Below, piece by piece: positions 21,260 to 31,800 of a stretch of 64,000 bases of DNA (within the stretch, counting starts at the first letter, position 1; each line of letters opens with the position of its first letter). Origin of the DNA: Closterium sp. Naga37s-1 (taxonomy: Eukaryota; Streptophyta; Zygnematophyceae; Desmidiales; Closteriaceae). The position numbers and the translations under genes are program-made. The notes beneath the pieces were generated by a model that worked only from the letters and a program-made list of their open reading frames with translations, was not told the DNA's origin and ran no database searches. The stretch covers positions 632,501-696,500 of the forward strand of contig CANJKZ010000783.1 in the NCBI GenBank assembly GCA_947471745.1. Reading direction: 5' to 3'.

Positions 21260-22370
21260 GGCGCCCCATGAGTGGCACGACACACTGAGGACTACACTTG
21301 CGGCTCTTGGCTTTGCTCCTTCTACTGCCGACCCGTCACTGTTTCTACGCACCGACACCTCTTTGCCGCCGTTCTACATCCTCGTGTACGTCGACGACTT
21401 GGTCTTTGCCACTTCTGACACTGCTGGACTCGCCCACGTGAAGTCCGAGCTGCAGAAGAGACACACATGCACAGACCTGGGTGAACTGCGCAGCTACCTT
21501 GGCTTGCAGATCACCCGGGACAGAGCACAGCGCACCATTACCCTTACTCAGTCACACATGGTGCAGCAGGTCCTTCAGCGCTTCGGCTTCACGTACTCCT
21601 CGCCTCAGGCCACTCCTCTGTCTACTCGCCACTCGCTCTCAGCTCTGCCTTCGGATGAGTCCGTAGAGCCGAGTGGCCTGTACCCAGAGCTTGTTGGCTG
21701 CCTTATGTACCTGATGACCTGCACTCGACCTGACCTTGCATACCCTCTTAGCATCTTGGCACGCTATGTTGCTCCTGGGAGACACCGACCAGTGCACATG
21801 GCTGCAGCGAAGAGGGTGTTGCGCTACTTGTGCAGTACGTCGGGCATGGGGCTAGTGCTTGGAGGGCGGCATTCAGTGGTCCTCACAGGTCACGCAGACG
21901 CTTCTTGGGCTGACGACCAGGCTACGCAGCGGTCGTCACAGGGTTACACCTTCAGCCTTGGTTCCGGCTCTGTTTCGTGGCGGTCTACCCGCTCGTCTTC
22001 TGTTCTCGGCTCCAGCTGTGAGGCTGAGATCTACGCGGGGGCCATGGCTGCACAGGAGCTACACTGGCTCACCTACCTGCTGATTGACCTAGGAGAGCCG
22101 CCTCGTTCTCCTCCGGTTCTGTACGTAGACAACAAGGCCATGCTGGCCTTGTGTCGGGAGCACAGACTGGAGCACAGAATGAAGCACATTGCTCTTCGCT
22201 ACTTTCTTGCTCGTGAGCTGCAGCAGCGTGGTCAGCTGCGCCTTGCTTACGTGGCCTCTCAGGCCAACACTGCTGATATCTTTACCAAGGCACTTCCGCC
22301 TTGTGATCATCAGCGATGTTGTACGATGCTAGGTCTTGTGCCTACTTGGCCTCACTTGCTTACTTCTTGA
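21260..22370 (+). pseudogene. E2 pol, 3' part
   Basis: This is the continuation of the E2 reverse transcriptase after E3. It starts at QAPHEWHDTLRTT, shows LVYVDDLVFA near 21385, and continues through RNase H (GHADASWADD near 21890) and the C-terminal ADIFTKAL region to a stop at 22368-22370. The frame is open throughout, in contrast to the damaged 5' part. Confidence 0.92.
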
Positions 22371-22567
22371 CCTTGCTTGTACTGTGATCTTTCTATACCT
22401 GCACTTGCTTGTTTACCTTTATATATGAACTTGCATGTGAACTGGCCTTGTGGCCTTGAACTTGTGCTCGGAATGTGTGGTGACGTTGTGATCCACCCTG
22501 AGCTTGCTTTGCTTTGCTTGACTGGTCTTGTGACCCCTTGTTCTCCCCCACTTTGCCTATGGGGGTG
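22371..22567 (+). other. E2 3' untranslated region and polypurine tract
   Basis: Noncoding sequence conserved with E1 and E4 ends in CTATGGGGGTG at 22557-22567, directly before the 3' LTR. Confidence 0.8.
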
Positions 22568-22693
22568 TGTCAGACTTGTATGACTTAGCCTGTGTAGGCT
22601 ATAGTGGGGTAGCACATATGGGGTACAACACATTTCTAGGTTTGTACTTGTACCCAACCTTTCCCTTAGTCATTCATTCCTCATTTCTTCACA
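22568..22693 (+). repeat. 3' LTR of E2
   Basis: This 126-bp repeat matches 8927-9052 and is followed by the AACGA duplication. Confidence 0.95.
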
Positions 22694-22735
22694 AACGAGG
22701 GAGACACTTTTGCGGGCGGTTGACGTCGTTTAGCT

Positions 22736-23632
22736 ATGGAGTCTTCGTCACCAAAGCTATTCACGGGGCCTTCGCTCGACGGCGAGTTAAGGCGAAGGTA
22801 TGTATTTCGTAGGCGATTCGTGGATGGCGATGTTGCGTGTTTATATAGATGTCTTTCACTCGCAACATGGAATGACGATTATTATTGGGACCTGTTAAAG
22901 GTAAGGATTGTTGATCATGTTTGTGCTAATTGGTCACGATATCAGGACTTGGTTGCAATGTGTCACGATGTGTCGTTAACGACTGTAGATGAGTATTTGC
23001 AATATGTTACACAACAATCAGTCTGGGGTTCAACGTGCGAAATTAGAGCATTTTGTGAGTTAATGAACAAAACTGTTATAGTATGGCTTGATTCTCGCGA
23101 GTGGGTGCAATACGAAGGGTTAGAATTCCTATCTAGGGATAATCAAATCCATTTGTTGTTATCCAACAACCATTACACTTTTCTTGAAGAGTGTAATGAG
23201 GGTGAGATTTGGGGTAGCTCGTTTTTTTCTTCCGAAGTGGCAAGCGTACCCGAAAGATCGGCTGAACCATTAACGTACAGCATGCAGCATGAACATCCTT
23301 CGTTCGGCAACGTTTCGTTTGAGCAAGCAAACAGTGCACAATCTTTCCGCATTGAGGAAGCTATGGAACAGACAAAGAGTCTCGATGAACGAGTAGAATC
23401 AGTAACTACTGCGCGAGTATCCATTGCGCGACCAACTTGTATTGACGAAGTGCAAGAAGATGTGGAATTGTCAAACATTCCCGATAAGCAAGTTGAATCA
23501 AGAACGTCGCGCAAGAAGCGCAAGCATGGTCGGTTCACAAATCTATTAAGTGAGCAAACAACCAGCAGGCCACATCCGATACTGTTTCGATTAAGTGAGC
23601 AAACAACCAGCAGGTCGTATGCACGAAGTTGA
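22736..23632 (+). pseudogene. Helentron N-terminal OTU-like cysteine protease region
   Basis: The ATG at 22736 begins MESSSPKLFTG. Near residues 30-40 the segment VDGDVACLYRCLSLATW resembles the catalytic Asp-Gly...Cys-Leu-Tyr/Phe-Arg block of OTU domains. Near residue 143, LLLSNNHYTFLEE fits the catalytic His block. Many Helitron proteins carry an OTU domain, whose role is unclear. The frame is lost at a 46-bp tandem duplication (copies starting at 23544 and 23590), and reading continues one frame over. Whether the exact catalytic Cys is kept needs an alignment. Confidence 0.75.
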
Positions 23633-25529
23633 GTCGATTTCGCCGCGCACGCAGCGTGAGCATGCTACATCCGATACTGTTTCCTGCAATGGAACAAGGA
23701 TTCCTGATAAAATTCAAGACGATGAAGTAAGATTCAGCATATCTGACAAGCAGATTGATCCTAATGGAGATATTCACTTTTCAATTCCGAACATCGAACC
23801 AAACAGTGAAGGCCTACAATGCATAATAGAAGACAGGTCTTGTTTCACCGTACGATTAATGGTGAATCATAAGAAAAATTTCTGTATGTGGATTTCCATC
23901 AAGCCGACATGCTGCATGGGCACGACAATACTACATTTTGAAGTATCGAGGACTCAAGACAAATCAAAAACTTCCTTTTGATCGCCGCTTTCTTATCAAC
24001 AACGGGAAGCTCTTAGACATACCATTTTTCGACACAGTCTACAAAATAAAAGATCGTGACAAAAGATCACAAACTACTACTCCTAAATCATACGTTGGTG
24101 TACATCAAGGATGCGAGAAATTTGGTTTTCACATAATGTGGATGGACGCAACTACATGTATGAAGAATGGGATTCTGAAGAATCAACTGCACGTGCAAGG
24201 CAATATTTTTTGCATTTAGCGTTTGGTCCTAAATGCACAAAAACATTGCCATTCAATGTCGACGAGTTCTACGAGAATGACAAACTGATTCGGGACGAGC
24301 AATTAGATGATATTTTTGAAGACCTAAAAGTTCGATACGATGAAGCAAATGAGCAAGCTAAAATTGTTGAGGAAGCTCTGTCCCGGTTTGAAGATGTATC
24401 CAAAGAAGGCTCTACACATGCGTGCAGAAGTTGCGACCAGCTAGTGTTCAGACGCCAATTGTTCAAAGTGGAAGATGGCGCATCTACTATTACAAACGTG
24501 TGTAATAGTTGCAAAATGGCAATCATGGGTAAAGAAACGCCCACACTTTCTCGGAGAGGAGGAGCATTGCTACCGAAACGATCTCATGAACTTACGGGAT
24601 TGTCCGACTTGGAAGAACGTTTAATTTCACCGCGCGTTGTGTTTTCGAGCATTTCTCAAACGCACGTTGGAAAACAGTACAAGATTCGCGGCGGGGTAGT
24701 GAATGTTCCAGTCAAAGTTGTTGACATGGTAACTTCGTTGCCTCGTCTACCACAAGAAGCTCATACTGTCCGCGTGCGTTTTAAACGCAAATTACAGAAC
24801 GCACATAACGTGTATGACGACAATGTAAGGCCTGCCAAGATATTGCGTGCCTTATCGTTTTTGGAGAAGAAGGATTTGTTTAAACAATTTGGAATTAGAC
24901 TAGACAATGAAAGAATGTCCGAGTTACAACAAGAAATTGATGATATTAATCTTCATAATCAGTTTCTAGCACGTAGCAACTGTGATCAAACGAACGAATG
25001 TACGACTGAATTGGACGATGATGAAGTGGAAGTTGACATAGACGAAGCTGATTTAAACGTCGGAGTTTTGGATACAATTGTATGTAATGAGCCATTATAT
25101 CAAAATTTAGAGCAGTTTGTTGTTGAAATGGCGCAAGGAGAAAGATCGCGACCGTTGCCGATTCTAATGGACAAACACGTTGAGGAGTTAGCATTTCCTA
25201 CTTTATTTTGCGGAGAAGTTCGATTGCCAAATATCGATTTAGCTTCTATAAAATATCGAGATATCGCAAAATGGGAACTCCTTCATAAGGATGCGCGTTT
25301 TTCTTCATGTCTGCAAAACATTTTTTTCAAAATGTTTAAGCTAGAACTAATTCAGATGGACAACGTAATTGGCACACGTGTGCGACGAGAAATGATCGAG
25401 CATGTCGGTCAATATTCGGCTAAGAATATGTTGAATAATGATACACGTAAATTATTACAAAAAAAAAGATACATTGTTCAACGAGTTCAAAAGTCTTCGC
25501 ATGTCGCCACAGTACTTAGTGAATTGTAG
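23591..25529 (+). pseudogene. Helentron middle region with DUF6570-like zinc segment
   Basis: This is the continuation after the OTU region, in frames that shift near 23935 and 24110. From about 24415 it reads CRSCDQLVFRR and then CNSCKMAIMGK, a CxxC...CxxC pair, followed by LEERLISPRVVFSSI and a VVNVPVKVVDMV block. This is the pattern of the DUF6570-like segment seen before the Helitron Rep domain. It then runs through an acidic stretch to FPTLFCGEVRLP and YRDIAKWELLHKDARFS, the usual lead-in to Rep. The stop at 25527-25529 is a frameshift artefact, because the next frame gives CRKDLFAMIRQ directly before the E4 insertion. Confidence 0.8.
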
Positions 25530-25561
25530 AAAGGATTTGTTTGCAATGATACGTCAATTAG

Positions 25562-25679
25562 TGTGAATCAAGAAAAACAGGAATGAAATGTTGGGTACAA
25601 AAGGCAAACCCTAGGAAACTGTACCCCATATGTGCTACCCCACTATAGCCTACAGTAGCTATGTCAAATAACTCTGACA
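25562..25679 (-). repeat. 3' LTR of E4
   Basis: This 118-bp repeat matches 34000-34129 except for a 12-bp gap. It reads TGTCAGAG... on the minus strand and ends TTCACA. Confidence 0.93.
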
Positions 25680-25886
25680 CACCCCCATAGGCAAAGTGGG
25701 GGAGAACAAGGGGTCACAAGACCAGTCAAGCAAAGCAAAGCAAGCTCAGGGTGGATCACAAAGTCACCACACATTCCGAGCACAAGTTCAAGGCCACAAG
25801 GCCAGTTCACATGCAGGATTACATATATATATAAGGCTAAACAAGCAAGAGCAGGAGTATATATATATGCAACAGTACAAACAAGG
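25680..25886 (-). other. E4 polypurine tract and 3' untranslated region
   Basis: On the minus strand CTATGGGGGTG (25680-25690) directly precedes the 3' LTR. The rest is noncoding sequence shared with E1 and E2, including a TATATA tract. Confidence 0.8.
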
Positions 25887-28800
25887 TCAAGAGGTGAGCA
25901 AGTGAGGCAAGGTAGGCACAAGACCCAGCTGAGTACAGAAGCGCTGATGATCACAAGGCGCAAGTGCCTTGGTGAAGATATCAGCAGTGTTGGCCTCAGA
26001 GGCCACGTACGCAAGTCGCAGCTGACCGCGTTGCTGTAGCTCACGAGCAAGGAAGTAGCGAAGAGCAATGTGCTTCGTTCTGTGCTCCAGTCTCTGCTCT
26101 CGACACAAGGCCAGCATGGCCCTGTTGTCTACGTAGAGCACTGGAGGAGAACGAGGCAGCTCTCCGAGGTCAGTCAGCAGGTAGGTGAGCCAGCGAAGCT
26201 CCTGTGCAGCCATGGCCCCGGCGTAGATCTCAGCCTCGCAACTGGAGCCGAGAACAGAAGACGAGCGAGTAGCCCGCCACGAAACAGAGCCGGAACCAAG
26301 GCTGAAGGTGTAACCCTGTGACGACCGCTGCGTAGCCTGGTCGTCAGCCCAAGAAGCGTCTGCGTGTCCAGTGAGGACCACTGGACTCTGCCCTCCAAGC
26401 ACAAGCCCCATGCCCGATGTACTGCACAAGTAGCGCAACACCCTCTTCGCTGCAGCCATGTGCTCCGGTCTGTGTCTCCCAGGAGCAACATAGCGTGCAA
26501 GAATGCTAAGAGAGTATGCAAGGTCAGGTCGTGTGCAGGTCATCAGGTACATGAGGCAGCCAACAAGCTCTGGGTACGGGCCACTCGACTCTACGGACTC
26601 ATCCGAAGGCAGAGCTGAGAGCGAGTGGCGAGTAGGCAGAGGAGTGGCCTGAGGCGAGGAGTACGTGAAGCCGAAGCGCTGAAGGACCTGCTGCACCATG
26701 TGTGACTGAGTCAGGGTAATGGTGCGGCGTGCTCTGTCCCGGGTGATCTGCAAGCCAAGGTAGCTGCGCAGTTCACCCAGGTCTGTGCACGTGTGTCTCT
26801 TCTGCAGCTCGGACTTCACGTGGGCGAGTCCAGCAGTGTCAGCTGTGGCAAAGACAAAGTCGTCGACGTACACGAGGATGTAGAACGGCTGCAAAGAAGT
26901 GTCGGTGCGCAGAAACAGCGACGGGTCGGCAGTAGAGGGAGCAAACCCAAGAGCCGCAAGTGTAGTCCTCAGTGTGTCGTGCCACTCACGCGGTGCCTGG
27001 CGGAGACCGTAGACTGGCCGCCGGAGGCTCCACTGGGTGCCAGGAGGAAAAGACCCAGTGAAGCCAGGTGGGCGACGCAGCCAGATCTCCTCGTGCAGGC
27101 TGCCCTGCAAGAAAGCAGTGCTGAAGTCAAGAGAGTGCAGCTCGTAGTCGCGGTGAGCAGCTATGTGCAGCAGTACCCGAAGAGTGGTCATCTTCGGGGT
27201 GGGAGAGAAGGTCTGAAAGTAGTCAACTCCCTGCCGCTGACTGAAGCCACGAGCCACGTAACGCGCCTTGAAGACAGGCGGAGAACCCGGCGGCCGCTTC
27301 ACCCTGAAAATCCACATGCCACTGACGATGTTCGCCCCAGGCGGGGGAACCTCGTCAACGTAGGTGCCTGTGGACTTCCAGGAAGCCATCTCTGCGTCCA
27401 TAGCTGCCTGCCACTGAGAGGAGTAGGGACCCTCTATCGCCTCCGCGTAAGAGCGCGGAGTCGGGATGTCAAGTGCATCCGGGTCTCCCTCAGGGGTAAG
27501 CAGTACGGACACGAGATGAGGTGAAGCAGCAGCCAAACACTGGAACTCCTCCTGCCTGTCCTCAAGGACGTCCGTGCCAAGGGCACACTCACCCCCGACG
27601 GACGGAGGACAGACAGACTCAGACTCAGCAACAAGACTAGCAGCGTAGTCTAGACGACAGCGAGCAGCAAAGTCGACGAGCTCAGCAACTAGGGCAGACG
27701 CAGCAGTGGACTCAAAGGAAGGGTCAGTGACAACAGTAGCAAGGAGACGCGTGACAGTAGGACTGGCAGCACGAAGAGAGTCCGACTCCGGGTCAGGAAG
27801 AGCAGGAAGAGAGGACTCAGGGGGAGAAGGCAAAGGGGCACGCAGAGGAGCAGTGGACGGACGCAGAGACATCCAGTGCGTGACAGGGACAGGAGGAGGA
27901 CGCTGACGCGAACCACGACCACTAGTGCGAGAAGCACGGACAGGCGACGCAGGGCGAGACGCAGGCTCACGACGCTCAGCAAGACCTCCAGTAGGACCAG
28001 TGTAGGGAGAAGGAGCAGGCAGTGGGGAGGCCGGCTGTAACTGTAACTGTGACGGGACAGGCTGTGGACACTCTAAGGGAGGAGGAGGACCAGTAGAAGG
28101 CGGGAGACCAAGAACCTGCTGAAGGAGCGGAACGAAGTACGGCCTAGGCCGTGTGGCGACTCCAGACACAGCAGGGACAGCACCAGTACCCCCAGCGGCA
28201 GCACCAGCGCCAGCAGTACCTCCAGCTCCAGCACCCCCAGCAGGACCGCCTCCAGGACCGACAGCAGTAGCCTCAGCGCCAACACCCTCAGCAGCTCCAG
28301 CTCCAGTCGTACCCGTAGGCCCAGCAGCTCCAGTACTCCCAGTACGAGCACCTCCGGGACCCGCGGCACCAGCACCCTCAGCAGCCGAAGAACCTCCAGC
28401 TCCAGCAGCACGCCTCCAGCGCCGGGCAAACCACTCGCGCAGCTCCTGTGGAGAGAGTGCCTCCCGTCGAGACGAAGCACCTGGAGAACCTCCAGGCTCA
28501 GCACCGCCAGACGCCACACGAGCAGGCCCAGCTCCCTCAGGCTCAGCAACAAGACTGGCGACGTAGTCTAGGCGACAGCGAGCAGCAAAGTCGACGAGCT
28601 CAGCAACTAGGGCAGACGCAGCAGTGGACTCAAAGGAAGGGTCAGTGACAACAGTAGCAAGGAGACGCGTGACAGTAGGACTGGCAGCACGAAGAGAGTC
28701 CGACTCCGGGTCGGCAAGAGCAGGAAGAGAAGACTCAGGAGGAGAAGGCAAAGGGGCACGCAGAGGAGCAGTGGACGGACGCAGAGACATCCGGTGCGTG

Positions 28801-31800
28801 CCAGGGACAGGAGGAGGACGCTGACGCGAACCGCGACCACTAGTGCGAGCAGCACGGACAGGCGACGCAGGGCGAGACGCAGGCTCACGACGCTCAGCAA
28901 GACCTCCAGTAGGACCAGTGTAGGGAGACGGAGCAGGCAGTGGGGAGGCCGACTGTAACTGTAACTGTGACGGGACAGGCTGTGGACACTCTAAGGGAGG
29001 AGGAGGACCAGTAGAAGGCGGGAGACCAAGAACCTGCTGAAGGAGCGGAACGAAGTACGGCCTAGGCCGTGTGGCGACTCCAGACACAGCAGGGACAGCA
29101 CCAGTACCCCCAGCGGCAGCACCAGCGCCAGCAGTACCTCCAGCTCCAGCACCCCCAGCAGGACCGCCTCCAGGACCGACAGCAGTAGCCTCAGCGCCAA
29201 CACCCTCAGCAGCTCCAGCTCCAGTCGTACCCGTAGGCCCAGCAGCTCCAGTACTCCCAGTACGAGCACCTCCGGGACCCGCGGCACCAGCACCCTCAGC
29301 AGCCGAAGAACCTCCAGCTCCAGCAGCACGCCTCCAGCGCCGGGCAAACCACTCGCGCAGCTCCTGTGGAGAGAGTGCCTCCCGTCGAGACGAAGCACCT
29401 GGAGAACCTCCAGGCTCAGCACCGCCAGACGCCACACGAGCAGGCCCAGCTCCCTCAGGCTCCGCACCCCCAGGCTCAGCACCTCCAGGCGTAGCACCCC
29501 CAGGCGTAGCACTCCCAGGCTCAGCACCCCCAGGCTCAGCACCCCCAGTAGTAGCACCCCCAGGCTCAGCACCCTCAGGCTCAGCACCCCCAGTAGTAGC
29601 ACCCTCAGGCTCAGCACCCCCAGGCGTAGCACCCACACGCTCAGCACCCCCAGAGTCAGCACCCCCAGGCTCAGCACCCTCAGCAGCACCAGAGTCACCA
29701 GTAACCTCGACAGGCTCGACTGCGTCTACCTGGGACACACCTGAAGGGGCAGGACCCTGAGGGGGGAGGGGGTCTACCGGGGGGGGACCTGGGACAAGGA
29801 AGAGCGGTGGCGGGGGGAGGGACGGAGTGCGGTAGGGGAAGAGGCGGTAGTAGGGGACCGACTCGTCAAACGTGACGTCCTGGGAGGACAGAACACGGCG
29901 AGAGGTGGGGTGGTAGAACTGCCACCCTGGCGCGTCAGGGGGGAAGCCAAGGAAGACGCAAGGAGCAGCACGAGGGGACAGCTTGTCCGCAGACAAGTCG
30001 CGGACAAACGCCCGAGATCCCCAGACACGGAACGCAGACGCATCGCCAACCTTCCCCGTCCACAGCAAAGCTGGGGAGGTCTCCGGCATGGAGACCCTGG
30101 GGTGAAGGTTGATCTGATGCGCCGCGTACCGAACCGCAAACGGCCACAGAAAATGGGGGGCAGCCGCATGCATCATGGACGTACGGGCGACATCCATGAT
30201 CATGCCAATGCGGCGCTCAGCAATCCCATTTTGCTGTGGAGAGTCCGGAAGCGTGAAGGTCTGGCGGATGCCTCGTGCACGACAGTAGGCTCGCAGAAGG
30301 CCAGAGGAGAACTCTCCACCTCTGTCAGAGTGCAGACGCTGAACAGGAAAGTCCGAGCCGAAGCTCTGCCTGAGCTGGAGACGAGCTGCGCGGATCCAGT
30401 CGATCAACACCTCAGTGACATCACCCTTGCTGCGCAAGGGGAAGACTGTGGTGTAACGCGAGAAGTCGTCAACCACCAGCAGGAAGTAGCGCTCGTGACC
30501 CTGTCCACGGACGCGGGCCGGGCCCCACACGTCCATGTGAAGCGTCTGCAGCGGGGCCTCTGTCGGAGGAAACTGGGAGGAGTGAGGGGCAGCCCGCTGC
30601 CGCCCCTCGACACAGGGGACGCAGGTAGGGCCAGGCCCCGGAGGAAGGGGAGGGAGGGACCGGGGAAGACCAGAGACAAGGACACGGGAGGCCATGCTTC
30701 GGAGACGAAGCAGGGAGGGGTGACCAAGGCGGTGGTGCCAGAGGAGAGTCTCGTGAGACAGGAGGCGACACGAACAGGGGGCAGACTCAGGACCAGACCT
30801 GGACGCTGCAGCAAACACCTGACCCGACGCAGCTACCTGACCAGACGTAGTGACTGGAGGAGACGCAGTGGTCAGGGTGTACAGGCTCGACCCCGGCCGA
30901 CGGGTAAACGTGGCCAGGTGTCGGCCTGTCCGAGCGTCCGTGCAGTGGGTCACCCGCTGACTCGCAGGAGTGAACTGGTGAACCCCCGCATCCTGTAGGT
31001 CAGCACCACTCACCAAGTTCGTAGAGAACGAGGGAAGGTAAAGACCAGACAGGGTGCCAGAGGGGGCCGCCGGACACGGGAGGACAGTGGAGAAGTGAGC
31101 AAGGACAGGACCCCCAGAGGGGTCTGCCAGAGAGACTGCAACTGGCCGGCTAAGCGGCGTGAGTGTGGTGCGGTCTCGAAAGAAGGAGCGAGAAGCCCCC
31201 GAGTCAAGGGTGAAGGTGTGGGAGGCCGAAGCCGACGCAGAACCTGAGAGAGCAGACTCACCAGCACCTGAGGGAGCAGACGCACCTAGAGCAGCAGCCT
31301 CGCTAGCACCTAGAGCAGCAGCCTCACCAGTACCTAGAGCAGCAGTCTCGATGCCCGGGTCGGGCGGAAAACACCTGTAACAGTCACCCTCATCACTAAT
31401 AGTCACAGTATACATGGCAGCAAGAATAGCATCAAAGTCAAGGTCAAAGACAGCCACACCCGCCCTAGACAGCTCACCCCACCAGGGGATCTCAGTGGCC
31501 TCAGGGAACTGGTGACGCCAAGCGTCCGTCAGGCGGCCAAAGCAGCGCTGGGTGGAGTGCGCACCCCCGCACTGCTCACCCGCGCGGTCGCCGGTGCGGA
31601 GGACGTAGGTGCACGGACCAGTACCCCCACCCCTCTGGCGTGCAGTGTACCACTCACGGAGCTGCTGAGGGGAGGGGATGTCACGAGGGCGCTGCTGCTG
31701 CTGCTGCTGCTGCTGGCACTGACCACCACCGGAGCCGACCCTCTGCGCAGCGCCACCCCGACCAGCTCCACCTCCTCCGCTGCCTCCTCCTCCACCGCCG

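Larger units (their letters stand above)
8927..22693 (+). mobile_element. E2: degenerate Ty1/copia element split by E3
   Basis: The 126-bp LTRs at 8927-9052 and 22568-22693 are flanked by an exact AACGA duplication (8922-8926 and 22694-22698). The element belongs to the same family as E1, E4 and E7. Its reverse transcriptase is interrupted after 14792 by the whole of E3 and resumes at 21260. The native length without E3 is about 7.3 kb. The coding region carries several frameshifts and stops, so the element was probably already decaying or has decayed since. Confidence 0.95.

Noticed and set aside
8927..22693. Reading E2 as two separate copia elements
   Set aside because: The LTRs at 8927 and 22568 match each other, share the AACGA duplication, and the reverse transcriptase rejoins exactly once E3 and one CGCCA are removed.
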